Notes: generated from the sequence alone by a model not told the origin. A stretch of 64,000 nt of DNA from Flavobacteriales bacterium (GCA_016788205.1 JAEUTA010000026.1:62001-126000); one strand, 5' to 3'. Shown: positions 51,246 through 60,010, counted from the first letter of the stretch. Made by a program: numbers and translations.

Positions 51246-51941
51246 TCAGAAAAAGTAGTTCACGGAGAAGGTGCGTACCGGATCGATGATCACCTCCGTT
51301 CGGTCCGCACGATGCAGACCATCGTCAGGTTCGATGCGCCGGGAAATGACATAGGAAAAGCTCGCATCAGCCGCGATGCTGAAATGTTCAGCGAAGCGAT
51401 ACGTCAACCCCACGATCGGGGAGATGCGATGCTGGCGGTAGGTGACATCGGTCGTTCCGGCATATTCGTACGGGGGGAAGTCGCCCCTACCCTCATACGT
51501 CCCCAGCTTCCTTGTCCGATGATAGGCCAGATCGATCCCGACGAAGGGTTGCACCCTCCCCTTCGACAGGCGACGCTCGTAGCCTACCCGGAGTGCGAGA
51601 TCCTGAAAACGCCCCTGCTCGTACGAATACCAAGGGTAGTGGTCATCGGGCGATGGACGTTTTCCCTCCTCATACCGGTAACGGGACAGGTCCGCTCCAG
51701 CACGAAAGACGTTGCGGCCGCAATGGAACTTGTAGATCACACCGTTGCCAACCGTCTTTTCGCCGTCGCGGTGGATGACATCATCGGGGGAGAGCAGGAG
51801 CCAACTGAAAAGGTTGAACCCTAGTTCGTGCTGCGCGCACACGGGCTCGTGCATCCAGATCGGGCAATTCACCTGTTGGGCGGAGGTGGACCCTTGCATC
51901 GCTAAGGCAGCCGCCAAGAGGAGGGTACGCATGCGTTCCAT
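51246..51941 (-). CDS. Exported outer-membrane beta-barrel of unknown function
   Basis: About 231 residues with signal MERMRTLLLAAALAMQGSTSAQ (the start may be the second Met, 51932). Strands in the mature part (FHCGRNVFRAGADLSRYRYE, DLALRVGYERRLSKGRVQPF, YRQHRISPIVGLTYRFAEHF, FSVNYFF at the end) resemble small OprF/OmpX-like barrels. No family is named. It is followed directly by the HEAT-like gene. Confidence 0.65.
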   Translation of the reverse strand: MERMRTLLLAAALAMQGSTSAQQVNCPIWMHEPVCAQHELGFNLFSWLLLSPDDVIHRDGEKTVGNGVIYKFHCGRNVFRAGADLSRYRYEEGKRPSPDDHYPWYSYEQGRFQDLALRVGYERRLSKGRVQPFVGIDLAYHRTRKLGTYEGRGDFPPYEYAGTTDVTYRQHRISPIVGLTYRFAEHFSIAADASFSYVISRRIEPDDGLHRADRTEVIIDPVRTFSVNYFF

Positions 51942-51973
51942 ACCAACCAAGATACAGGTTCGTGATGGAACAC

Positions 51974-52309
51974 TTACCGCAAGCGGCTGCCGTTCGGCAC
52001 AGGACGGTCAAGAGCGGTCAGGACGATGTCCCCGTTCGCATCGGCGAAACCCGTCACCAGGCATTGGCTCATCACATTGCCGATCTGCTTCTCCGGGAAG
52101 TTGATCACCGCCACCACCTGCCGACCGATAAGCTCCTCCTTCGTGTAGTGCTTCGTGATCTGCGCGCTGCTGCGTTTGATCCCGTAAGGACCGAAGTCGA
52201 TGGCGAGCACGTAGGCCGCTTTACGCGCGTTGGGCAGGTCATCGACCTCCAGCACCGTGCCCGCGCAGAGGTGTACTTGCTCGAAGTCGCTCCACGTGAT
52301 CACGTCCAT
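51974..52309 (-). CDS. tRNA-binding (CsaA/EMAP-type OB-fold) protein
   Basis: 111 residues starting MDVITWSDFEQVHLCAGTVL. The OB-fold family marks are VDDLPNARKAAYVLAIDFGP, RSSAQITKHYTKEELIG and VVAVINFPEKQIGNVMSQCL. This matches CsaA, a small dimer with tRNA-binding and export-related chaperone activity. The name rests on family similarity. It lies 31 bases after the SRPBCC gene. Confidence 0.88.
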   Translation of the reverse strand: MDVITWSDFEQVHLCAGTVLEVDDLPNARKAAYVLAIDFGPYGIKRSSAQITKHYTKEELIGRQVVAVINFPEKQIGNVMSQCLVTGFADANGDIVLTALDRPVPNGSRLR

Positions 52310-52340
52310 GCCCACAAAGGAACGAGCCGAACGGCGACAT

Positions 52341-52883
52341 CTATTCACTCGCCTTCATGCGCTCCTCATAAACGCTCCGTGCGGCGACGTGCGAACTCCA
52401 GAAGCCCGGTGCAGTGCGGCCGTTCAGGTGCTCCACGAGGATGTCCAGGTGCGTGTGCCAGCCGCCGGAAACACCGAGGAGATCGTTGCGGTTCGGCAGG
52501 CGTTCGTGCGTCAGCACCAGCAGCACATCGTTGCCGCGCTCGCTCAGTTCGATCACGACTTCGGAAAGCCGCTCGGGATCGGCTCCCCAGGTGAAGCCCA
52601 ACAGACGAGGTGCCTCGCAGCGCGTGACGGTCGCATCCATACTGTGTCCCTTCTCGTAGCGCTTGAAGGCTTCGGGAATGGGCTCGCTGGCGGCATCCAG
52701 ATCGCTGTGCAACCAAGTGAGGCGTGCTGCTCCACCGACTCGCGGCTCAAGTGGACCGCTCGCGAGCCACTTCGCGCGTTTCTCCGGATCGATCAAATAG
52801 GACCATACCCGTTCGATGGGCCCGGGCAACGAACGCTCGAAACGGATGGTGTTCGGCGCGATGAGGGTTCCATACTTCTCCAT
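52341..52883 (-). CDS. SRPBCC (AHSA1-like) domain protein
   Basis: 180 residues. The START/AHSA1-like helix-grip fold is shown by RFERSLPGPIERVWSYLIDP, KRAKWLASGPLEPRVGG, LLGFTWGADPERLSEVVIEL and WHTHLDILVEHLNGR. Such proteins bind hydrophobic ligands; they are often paired with ArsR regulators, as here (15 bases downstream of the ArsR stop). Substrate unknown. Confidence 0.87.
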   Translation of the reverse strand: MEKYGTLIAPNTIRFERSLPGPIERVWSYLIDPEKRAKWLASGPLEPRVGGAARLTWLHSDLDAASEPIPEAFKRYEKGHSMDATVTRCEAPRLLGFTWGADPERLSEVVIELSERGNDVLLVLTHERLPNRNDLLGVSGGWHTHLDILVEHLNGRTAPGFWSSHVAARSVYEERMKASE

Positions 52884-52898
52884 GGTGTTGTGTGTTGA

Positions 52899-53231
52899 TC
52901 AACGTTGGTCGTCTTCTTCGCGCAGCAACATCTCCAGCGTATCCAGTCGCGAAGCCCAGAAGTTCCGTGTATGCTCGATCCATTGTGCCGCCTCATCCAA
53001 CGGCTCGGGCCGATAGCTGAGGTAGTGGTCGCGGCCTTCCTTCCTGCGGCGAACCAGCTTGGCACGCTCCAGCACGAGGATGTGTTTACTTACCGCATTG
53101 AGCGACATGGCGAACGGTCTCGCCACATCCGTGACCCTTGCTTCGCCCGCGGAAAGGCGTCGAAGGATCGCACGGCGTGTCGGATCGGCCAACGCGAGCA
53201 GGGTGGTATCAAGTGTTCTTGGTGTGGACAT
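52899..53231 (-). CDS. ArsR-type winged-helix regulator
   Basis: 110 residues starting MSTPRTLDTTLLALADPTRR. The winged-helix DNA-binding core is LADPTRRAILRRLSAGEARV, VTDVARPFAMSLNAVSKHIL and LVRRRKEGRDHYLSYR. It lacks the Cys metal sites of ArsR/SmtB sensors, matching the subfamily that controls adjacent SRPBCC genes. Its start lies inside the end of the first SRPBCC gene (23-base overlap). A perfect dyad at 53745-53764 upstream of the operon is the likely operator. Confidence 0.92.
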   Translation of the reverse strand: MSTPRTLDTTLLALADPTRRAILRRLSAGEARVTDVARPFAMSLNAVSKHILVLERAKLVRRRKEGRDHYLSYRPEPLDEAAQWIEHTRNFWASRLDTLEMLLREEDDQR

Positions 53232-53718
53232 GACCAATGGTATCCATGTGGTTGCGCCCGCTGGTGTCCGGACGACCCTCCCCCGTACTGATCAATTCCT
53301 GCAAGCTCTCGATCAGGAAGTACGCCCAGCCGCGTTCGCATTGCTCGAAGCACTCAACCTCCGCCGTTAGGCCGATGTGCACGAACTCGATGCGTGAACC
53401 TTCCACCACAGGAGCGATCTCGAACACCATGGTGGTTCCCTTCCATTCCTCCTTGTCCTCCAGCCACGGCATGTGGCATTCGGTCACCGTCCAGGCAAGG
53501 CGCCGGCCGGGAACGGCCTCTATGACGCGCTGCGCGGTGCGGTGTATGAGTCGCCCTGTAACGGGATCGTTGAACTGGATGATGAACGCATCACCCACCT
53601 TCTCCGCAGAGCCTTCCACGTTGATGGTCCACCACGCCGCTATGTCGGCAATGGCCCGGTAGACGTCTTCCGGTGCACGTGGCACGATGAGCGTGCGGGC
53701 GTAATTCAGTTGAGTCAT
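53209..53718 (-). CDS. SRPBCC (AHSA1-like) domain protein, first gene of the ArsR operon
   Basis: 169 residues starting MTQLNYARTLIVPRAPEDVY. Helix-grip fold motifs are RAIADIAAWWTINVEGSAEK, VIEAVPGRRLAWTVTECHMP, MVFEIAPVVEGSRIEFVHIG and CFEQCERGWAYFLIESLQEL. The C-terminal tail (TGEGRPDTSGRNHMDTIG) overlaps the ArsR start. A TATATTCG -7-like element and operator sit 20-46 bases upstream, so this is the regulated promoter-proximal gene. Confidence 0.88.
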   Translation of the reverse strand: MTQLNYARTLIVPRAPEDVYRAIADIAAWWTINVEGSAEKVGDAFIIQFNDPVTGRLIHRTAQRVIEAVPGRRLAWTVTECHMPWLEDKEEWKGTTMVFEIAPVVEGSRIEFVHIGLTAEVECFEQCERGWAYFLIESLQELISTGEGRPDTSGRNHMDTIGHVHTKNT

Positions 53719-53744
53719 TCTCGGTCCGTTGTGGGCACGAATAT

Positions 53745-53764
53745 ATTCAACCATTTGGTTGAAT
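53745..53764. promoter_or_regulatory. Perfect 20-bp dyad, probable ArsR operator
   Basis: ATTCAACCATTTGGTTGAAT is two perfect 9-base arms around TT. On the minus strand the adjacent TATATTCG (53738-53745) resembles a -7 promoter element, so a repressor bound here would block the ArsR/SRPBCC operon. I recall AACCATTTGGTT-like sites with ArsR/SRPBCC pairs in other phyla. Confidence 0.75.
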
Positions 53765-53811
53765 GTCAAAAAAGGATACTGCGAATGGAACGTGGGCCCT
53801 TCCTTTACGCC

Positions 53812-54701
53812 ATGAAGTTCGGCGCCGTGTCCTCCGTGAAAGGCCTTGATCTTTCGCTTCCTCCCGACCATGTGGACACCGCACGTGCGTTGGCGGCGGA
53901 CAAGGAAAGGGCGTACCGCGGATCTACATCGGCTGTGCGAAATGGAACAAGGCGGACCTGGCGAACTTCTACCCACGCGGTACGAAGGACGAACTGGCCT
54001 ACTACGCCACGCAGTTCAACAGCATCGAACTGAACGCGACGTTCTACCGCTTCTTCCCACCCGCGCAGTTCGCCACTTGGGCGAAGAAGGTGCCTACCGG
54101 ATTCCAGTTCTCCCCGAAGGTGACACAGGACATCAGCCATTTCAAGCGGCTGCTTGGAACGGACGAAATGGTGGAAGGCTACGTCGAAGCCGTACGCGAA
54201 CTCGGTGATCGCCTCGGACCGGTTTTCCTGCAGATGCACGAGAATTTCGCGCCAAAAGACATGCCTCGTGTGGCCGCTTTCCTTGAGAGCTGGCCGAAGG
54301 ACATTCCGCTTGCCGTGGATTTCCGACACACGGATTGGTACAACAACGCCGTGGTAGCTGACCAGCTGTTCATGTTGTTGGAACGACGCCGTGTGATGAA
54401 CATCATCACCGATACCGCCGGCCGCCGAGACCTGCTTCACATGCGGCTCACCACACCGTCGGCCTTCGTGCGCTATGTGGGCGCGAACGACCCGAAGAGC
54501 GACCGGTCACGCCTGGATGAATGGGTGAAGCGCCTGAAGACCTGGGTGGAACTGGGTGTCGAGGACATCCGCTTCTTCGTTCACCAGAACCACGAATTGG
54601 AATCGCCGTTGCTCGCTGCGGAGTTCATCCGCAATTTGAACAAGGCGCTAGGCACCAAGTTGAAGGTACCACACACCTTGGACGGCGACTTGTTCGACTA
54701 A
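53812..54701 (+). pseudogene. DUF72 family protein, frameshifted
   Basis: The N-terminal part reads MKFGAVSSVKGLDLSLPPDH in one frame up to about 53911. The rest, from VPRIYIGCAKWNKADL onward, is in another frame through YYATQFNSIELNATFYRFFP and HQNHELESPLLAAEFIRN to the stop at 54701. A missing G in the run at 53909-53911 (AAAGGG) would restore one intact DUF72 protein (DKERGVPRIYIG) of about 295 residues. This is a TIM-barrel family of unknown activity. The defect is either a true frameshift or a homopolymer sequencing error. A GTG at 54090 could give only a truncated protein. Confidence 0.8.
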
Positions 54702-55783
54702 GCGGTGATCCGTTGGATCGATCGCATGTGATGTTGCGCGTGAAGCACCGTGAACATCACCATCTCGCGTGCAGTGAGCGGACCCATGGCCGGGTGCGGA
54801 CACATGTAGCGGTCCAGTTCCGCCTCCGTCCATTGCGCGAGACCACCGGACATGCGCTCAAGCAGCGTCGGACCTTCGCTCAGTAGACGCGGTGCTTCAT
54901 CCGCCACGATGGCGCGGGGCACGAAGCGGTCCGGCGGCACCACACCCTGCGCGAGGCGGTCGTAATACCTGGCGGTCAACTCCGCCATGTCCATGCTCGG
55001 ACGATCCATGCGGCCGAACTTCTCTTCCACCGCGGATTTCGGCAAAGCGAGATAACCGGCCATCGCCTTCACGCCAAAGTGGATGTGCTCCAGGTGCTGC
55101 AGCGCGTTCCACTTACCCGGCACGGCCTTCACACGTTGCGCTTCCGTCAGTTCGCGCACCGTTCGCCAGAGGTCATTGTGCGCCTCGTTCAATTGCGCCA
55201 GCAGAAGCGGGATGGTGTGCGCATGCGCGAACACGCCATCGGTGAAATGACCGCGGTGCTTCGGCTGGTTGAACTTCTCCGCGTTGTGATCCGCTGACCG
55301 GCCACGGGGGATCGACAGGCTCTGCCATGCTTCGCCGCGCAACATCTTGCCGATGTGCACGATCTGCCCGACGTGATAGGGATAATGCGCCAGTTGCCGG
55401 TTGATCGCCTCCATCACCGTGTGGCCTTGGTTGCGGATGTAGATGATCCGTTCAAGATCCGCCTCGGTGAGACCATCCAACGCGCTGAACAGGCAAGCCC
55501 AGCCCTCCTCCCATTTCGCGACCATCGCCTCGCGCGTACCCAAGTCGTTCTCGAACTCGGCTTCCCGATCGCGCCACTCCTTCTCGCCGTCGCTGGTTAG
55601 GAAGTCCGTCCACCGCGAGCGCATGTTGCCCGCGAGGTGCTTCACGATGGTGGCCACGCTGTTGGTGTCTTCATTGTGTTGCCAATGCAATTCATCATCC
55701 GCAAGCTGTGCGAAGGTCTTTTCGCCGAGCAGCTTGTAGTAAGCGAACTGCTTGCGCACACTGTCAAGGTATCCAACGCTCAT
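54698..55783 (-). CDS. Double DinB-like protein (DUF1572 + DinB)
   Basis: 361 residues from MSVGYLDSVRKQFAYYKLLG. The first half (about 1-165) is a DUF1572-type DinB bundle with SVATIVKHLAGNMRSRWTDF and QLAHYPYHVGQIVHIGKML. The second (about 185-360) is another DinB bundle with WNALQHLEHIHFGVKAMAGY and VMFTVLHAQHHMRSIQRI. Conserved metal-binding histidines appear in both halves (KHLAGN, HVGQIVH; HLEHIH, HAQHH). These folds bind metal and often act on small thiols. The fused pair is uncommon but coherent. The stop overlaps the DUF72 stop. Confidence 0.82.
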   Translation of the reverse strand: MSVGYLDSVRKQFAYYKLLGEKTFAQLADDELHWQHNEDTNSVATIVKHLAGNMRSRWTDFLTSDGEKEWRDREAEFENDLGTREAMVAKWEEGWACLFSALDGLTEADLERIIYIRNQGHTVMEAINRQLAHYPYHVGQIVHIGKMLRGEAWQSLSIPRGRSADHNAEKFNQPKHRGHFTDGVFAHAHTIPLLLAQLNEAHNDLWRTVRELTEAQRVKAVPGKWNALQHLEHIHFGVKAMAGYLALPKSAVEEKFGRMDRPSMDMAELTARYYDRLAQGVVPPDRFVPRAIVADEAPRLLSEGPTLLERMSGGLAQWTEAELDRYMCPHPAMGPLTAREMVMFTVLHAQHHMRSIQRITA

Positions 55784-55857
55784 CGTATCGCGGCTTTTTA
55801 CGCGCAGCAAAGTTGAAGTGCGTATCCGCTGCGGTGTTGCGCAGAACGGTCAAAGGC

Positions 55858-56754
55858 TTACGCCAATGGTCCAACCTGTACCTCGAAGCACTTCGGGGCC
55901 ACCCCGAAGTGCTTCTTGAACTCGGTGCTGAAGGCGGACAAACTGGCGTAGCCGAGTTCATGGTAGATGTCGTTCGGCCGCAACTGCCGCGCGAGCATCG
56001 TTCGGGCCCGCTCCATGCGGCGGCCGTGCAAATACCTGCCAGGTGTGGTCCCGTAGACTTCATGGAACCTGCGCTTGAAGGTGGAGACGCTCATGTGGCA
56101 GAGGAACGCCAGCTCAGGAACGCTCACGCCCGCATCCTGGTGCTTTGAAACGACGAAGCGCAAGGAGAGCGCGGCCTTGTCCTGAACGGATGCTGCGAGA
56201 AGGGCCGCGAGAACCTCTGGATACCGTACATGCAGATAGAGCAGGATCTCTTCTGCCTTCGTACGGGCCAGCGAACCATCCTTCACCGCAAGGGGACCAA
56301 GCAATTCAATGGACCGAGCGAAGTGCCGCGTAAAGTCGTCTTGCGGAAGAGAAATGATCTCCATGGCCTGCCGAGCGACCGAGACCCGATGGCGTGCGCA
56401 AAAGTCCACCAGGAACGCGGGTGAGAAGAACAGCAACGAACTGCGCATGGGGCTACCCTGCAAGCTGTGCTCACTCATGATGCTGGCCGTGGCGGAAAGA
56501 AGCACGAGCCGTGATGCATCCACCCGTTCTCGTTTCGATGCCACCAACACTTCCTTCTCCCCTTCCTGCAGCAGGCTCAGCAGGTGATGGGTGAGCATGA
56601 CCTGCGTGCGCACGGCCTTGCCGCCGTTGGCGTAGGCATGGAAGACGACTTCGGCGCCAGGATCAGCGCCGAAACAGGCTGGAACGAGCAAAGGCGCCAC
56701 GACCATCAGGCAAATGAGCGACCATCGGGCGGCCATCGCCGTGTGCGGCGACAT
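55858..56754 (-). CDS. AraC-family transcriptional regulator
   Basis: About 298 residues. The C-terminal AraC HTH is clear: ELAFLCHMSVSTFKRRFHEV, YGTTPGRYLHGRRMERARTM and IYHELGYASLSAFSTEFKKH. The N-terminal half has the ExsA-like cupin-type profile (LLSLLQEGEKEVLVASKRER, LVLLSATASIMSEHSLQGSP). The first 35 residues (MAARWSLICLMVVAPLLVPA) look like a signal or membrane segment, odd for a DNA-binding protein. The true start may be a GTG or TTG further in, between 56706 and about 56660. Target genes are unknown. Confidence 0.85.
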   Translation of the reverse strand: MSPHTAMAARWSLICLMVVAPLLVPACFGADPGAEVVFHAYANGGKAVRTQVMLTHHLLSLLQEGEKEVLVASKRERVDASRLVLLSATASIMSEHSLQGSPMRSSLLFFSPAFLVDFCARHRVSVARQAMEIISLPQDDFTRHFARSIELLGPLAVKDGSLARTKAEEILLYLHVRYPEVLAALLAASVQDKAALSLRFVVSKHQDAGVSVPELAFLCHMSVSTFKRRFHEVYGTTPGRYLHGRRMERARTMLARQLRPNDIYHELGYASLSAFSTEFKKHFGVAPKCFEVQVGPLA

Positions 56755-56775
56755 GGACCGCCCACGCCCCGTCGA

Positions 56776-57138
56776 TCACTTCGTACCCAAGGGCTTCAAC
56801 GTACCCACGGAGAAAGCAGCTTCGCCCTCGCCAGCACGTGGGTCGTAACGGAAGCCGAAGGGCTTGTCCACACTGAGGTCCAGCGTCTCCGCAGAACCCA
56901 TGCCCTGCGACGTCTTCAGCACAAAGGCCAGGACCGTTATGCGCTCGTCCTTGCGCTCGAGGCGCGTGTAGGTCAGCTCCAGCCCATTCGCCTTGGCATC
57001 CTCCTGCGCCTTCGCGAGGGCAGCCTTGTCCATATCAGGCGTGAAGATGACCTCCATGGCGCCACCCTGCGCCGTAGCGCTGAATGCGAGTGCGAGGAAG
57101 AAAGCCAGACCGAGCGTGCGGTGAAGAAGCTGTTTCAT
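56776..57138 (-). CDS. Small secreted protein resembling the BlaR1/M56 extracytoplasmic repeat
   Basis: 120 residues with a signal peptide (LGLAFFLALAFSATAQ). The mature sequence (MEVIFTPDMDKAALAKAQED, GLELTYTRLERKDERITVLA) is a single alpha/beta unit like those found after the M56/BlaR1 peptidase in Bacteroidota proteins. No catalytic motif is present. It stands 21 bases upstream of the AraC-type gene. Function unknown. Confidence 0.6.
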   Translation of the reverse strand: MKQLLHRTLGLAFFLALAFSATAQGGAMEVIFTPDMDKAALAKAQEDAKANGLELTYTRLERKDERITVLAFVLKTSQGMGSAETLDLSVDKPFGFRYDPRAGEGEAAFSVGTLKPLGTK

Positions 57139-57249
57139 GATGTGGTCGTATCGGGGCCTGAAGGTAGCACCTGAGGCCCAATGCTCCAAGCCAGCTGTCG
57201 CCGTAACCATCCGCGAAGTCGTGCGTCTATTCGTGTAACACAAGCCTCC

Positions 57250-58767
57250 ATGCTCCACATCCCACGCGCAACGACTTTCGGCCCGCTGTTGCTGGTCACA
57301 CTCCTCGGTAGTTGCCAAGCACAAAAGCCGGAAACACATGCCGAACAGGTCGAGCGCTTCCTTGCCCAAGCACACGCACGCGGGCAGTTCAATGGTGCCG
57401 CGCTGGTCTACGAAGAGGGCAAGGTCATCCATCAAGCGGCGTTCGGTATCCGTAGCATCGACCCACTCGACTCCCTCGATGTGAATTCGCAGTTCCGCCT
57501 GGCTTCGGTGAGCAAACAGTTCACAGCGATGGCGATCATGCTGCTGAAGGAACAGGGCAAGCTGAAGTACGACCAGGACATCCGTGACCTCCTACCCGAA
57601 CTGCCTTATGAAGGAATGACCATCCGGCACTTGCTCCATCATACCTCCGGCTTGCCCGATTACGAGCCATTGATGGACCAGAACTGGAAACCCGAACTGA
57701 AGTACGACGACCCCGCCCGCTACACCGATGGCAATGCCGACGTGATCAAGATGCTCGTGGAGAAGAAGCCGCCGGTGTACTTCGTGCCGGGCGAAAAATG
57801 GCAATACAGCAACACGGGGTACAACCTGCTCGGCACCATCGTGGCACGCGCTTCGGGCATGTCCTTCGCGGCATATGCACAGCGCCAAATCTTCGAGCCG
57901 GCCGGCATGTCGCACTCCTCCTTCTACGACTTCGTGATCGGAAACGACCCGAAGATGCCGGACCGCGTCTATGGCTTCCAAGTGGGGTGGAACGGGAAGG
58001 ATATGATCCCCGCGGACTCGCACTACCTCAACCGTGGCATGGGCGAGGATGGCGTGTATTCCACCGTGGGCGATCTCTTGAAGTGGGACCGCATCCTCTA
58101 CACCGACAAGCTCGTTCCCAAGGCCACCTTGGAAGAAGCCTTCACCCCGGGTGTGCTCAACAACGGCGACACCACGGACTACGGTTTCGGCTGGCACCTG
58201 GAGCGGTCACCCTCCGGTAAGCGCGTGGTCAGTCACTCGGGCGGCTGGCTCAGCTTCTCCACCTTCATCTACCGCGCCGTCGACGAGGACAAGTGCTTCG
58301 TGGTGCTGATGAACAAGTCCAACGGCGAGTTCTGGGAGATCGTAAAGGGCCTGACGAACATCCTTTACGACGTGCCTTCTGCGTTGCCGTTGTTGTCCAT
58401 CCGTCGCGCGTTGGGAATGGGGCTATTCGACCATGGTGCGGAACATGCTGTGGCACAGTACAGGAAGCTCAAAGACGCGCACACCAAGGAGTTCGACTTT
58501 CAGGAACAGGACCTGAACCTCCTGGGGTATGAGCTGCTCTGGGCTGGCCGCACGGATGACGCGTTGACGATCCTGAAGTTGAACGCTGAAGAATACCCCC
58601 TCTCAGCCAATGTGTACGACAGCTACGGCGATGCCTTGCTTGCGAAAGGCGATACGGTGAACGCGTTGGCGAACTTCAAGAAGGCGTTCGCGATGGATGC
58701 AACGATGGTGGCGACCAAGGAGAAAGTGGATGCGATCGAGAAGGGCATGGTGCCGAGTGGGAAGTAA
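57250..58767 (+). CDS. Beta-lactamase-fold serine hydrolase lipoprotein with C-terminal TPR region
   Basis: 505 residues with a lipoprotein signal (PLLLVTLLGSC). The class C beta-lactamase/DD-peptidase fold has the nucleophile motif S-x-x-K in LASVSKQFTAMA and Y-x-N in WQYSNTGYNLLGT, plus LLHHTSGLPDY. An HSGGWLSF segment supplies the third motif (HxG). The C-terminal 120 residues hold a TPR-like pair (LLGYELLWAGRTDDALTILK, DALLAKGDTVNALANFKKAF). It probably acts on a peptide or ester in the periplasm. The start at 57250 gives the lipobox. Confidence 0.88.
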   Translation: MLHIPRATTFGPLLLVTLLGSCQAQKPETHAEQVERFLAQAHARGQFNGAALVYEEGKVIHQAAFGIRSIDPLDSLDVNSQFRLASVSKQFTAMAIMLLKEQGKLKYDQDIRDLLPELPYEGMTIRHLLHHTSGLPDYEPLMDQNWKPELKYDDPARYTDGNADVIKMLVEKKPPVYFVPGEKWQYSNTGYNLLGTIVARASGMSFAAYAQRQIFEPAGMSHSSFYDFVIGNDPKMPDRVYGFQVGWNGKDMIPADSHYLNRGMGEDGVYSTVGDLLKWDRILYTDKLVPKATLEEAFTPGVLNNGDTTDYGFGWHLERSPSGKRVVSHSGGWLSFSTFIYRAVDEDKCFVVLMNKSNGEFWEIVKGLTNILYDVPSALPLLSIRRALGMGLFDHGAEHAVAQYRKLKDAHTKEFDFQEQDLNLLGYELLWAGRTDDALTILKLNAEEYPLSANVYDSYGDALLAKGDTVNALANFKKAFAMDATMVATKEKVDAIEKGMVPSGK

Positions 58768-58780
58768 GCGCGGCCGGGAT

Positions 58781-58806
58781 GCAGGGTCCACTACGTGAGA
58801 CCCTGC
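58781..58806. terminator. Possible bidirectional terminator between convergent genes
   Basis: GCAGGGTC / GACCCTGC is a perfect eight-bp stem with a ten-base loop, placed between a plus-strand stop (58767) and a minus-strand stop (58813). Neither side has a strong T-run (GGTTTAATG on plus), so activity is uncertain. Confidence 0.45.
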
Positions 58807-58812
58807 ACAGGT

Positions 58813-59997
58813 TTAATGCCTCACCACGCGCGCGGCACGGATGCCGTGCGCATCGCTCACCTGAACGATGTATGCGCCCGATGGCACCCCGGCGCCCAGC
58901 TCCACGCGAACGGAACCCGCTACCGAACGCATGGTGGTGCGGTGGATCGCTCTGCCGTCCAACGTATGCAGTTCGACCCCTATCATGCCGCCTGCACATC
59001 CTTCGATGAGCATACGTTCCTCGAACGGGTTCGGGCTTACCCGGAGCGCGTTCTGTGTCGGCCGCTCGCCGATGGACGTGATCGCACACGCACCCGTGGC
59101 CTTCTGATTCTCCAATGTCCAGAGGCTGCTGCGCTGGGCCAATGTGCTATTGAGCGCCCCTAGCAGACGAACCTTCTGCCCTTCGGTGAACATCTGTTGG
59201 CAGGCGTACAGGTTCATGAAGTTGGGCAGGTACTGATTGGTGGGCGGGGCGCAGGTCGCCACATCGGTAGGACAGTAGATGTCCGGCGATGTGACCGGAG
59301 TATCGTCCACGAGGTCATCGCCGCAATCGCCAAAACCTGTGGGCAGGTCCCACGGATGGTAGAGATCCAGGTAGTGGCCCACCTCGTGGGCGAGCATGTA
59401 GCGCAGGTAGGGTGCACTGGTGCCGATTCCACCCAGGTAGTTGTGCAAGATCACCACGCCGTCCTCCTCCGGCACCGCATCTGCCTCCTCCGGCATGAGC
59501 GCATAACCCCACGTGCTGCCCGCATCATGTACGCCCCACACGTTCAGGTAACGATCGCGCGGCCAGGGATCGAGCTTGGCAGCAGGGTTGAGCCCGTCGT
59601 TCGTAAGCGCGGTCACCAGGCGTTCGATCCCCGTGGTGGGGTTGCCTTCCGGATCGAAGAGCGCAAGGCAGAACTCCACGCCTATGAACGCGGTGACCAC
59701 CGTATTGCCCGGATACACGGCCAGCGTATCACCGGGCTCCATGTTGAACGCCTCGTTCAACGCGGCCATGGCATCTAATACTTGCGCATCGGTGATGTTC
59801 TCAGGACCGTTCTCGTGCAGGATGTGGAAGACCACGGGGATGCGAACCGGTTGGCCGCCCTGAAGCAGGCTTACCGATGCGCCATGCCCTGAAGCCTGCA
59901 ACGGAAGAGTCCCACAGGCCGGCGTTTGAGCGAACGTGGAGGAAATGGTCCACAACAACAGTCCAGCTGTGGCAAGTTGCGAGCGGAAGTGCCCCAT
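58813..59997 (-). CDS. Pappalysin-like (M43) zinc metalloprotease with type A T9SS sorting domain
   Basis: 394 residues. The signal peptide is GLLLWTISSTFAQ. The M43 protease domain has the metzincin site HEVGHYLDLYH (zinc ligands and Glu base) and a later Met-turn in NFMNLYACQQMF. Upstream marks are VVFHILHENGPENITDAQV and YLNVWGVHDAGSTWGYALMP. The C-terminus (LRVSPNPFEERMLIEG...GAYIVQVSDAHGIRAARVVR) is a T9SS type A domain, so it is secreted to the surface or medium. The start at 59997 is chosen for the signal. Confidence 0.93.
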   Translation of the reverse strand: MGHFRSQLATAGLLLWTISSTFAQTPACGTLPLQASGHGASVSLLQGGQPVRIPVVFHILHENGPENITDAQVLDAMAALNEAFNMEPGDTLAVYPGNTVVTAFIGVEFCLALFDPEGNPTTGIERLVTALTNDGLNPAAKLDPWPRDRYLNVWGVHDAGSTWGYALMPEEADAVPEEDGVVILHNYLGGIGTSAPYLRYMLAHEVGHYLDLYHPWDLPTGFGDCGDDLVDDTPVTSPDIYCPTDVATCAPPTNQYLPNFMNLYACQQMFTEGQKVRLLGALNSTLAQRSSLWTLENQKATGACAITSIGERPTQNALRVSPNPFEERMLIEGCAGGMIGVELHTLDGRAIHRTTMRSVAGSVRVELGAGVPSGAYIVQVSDAHGIRAARVVRH

Positions 59998-60010
59998 CGT
60001 TCGATCAGCC

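Noticed and set aside
54090-54701. A separate short DUF72 gene starting at GTG 54090
   Set aside because: Upstream DNA in two frames encodes the missing N-terminus, so this is the distal part of one frameshifted gene.
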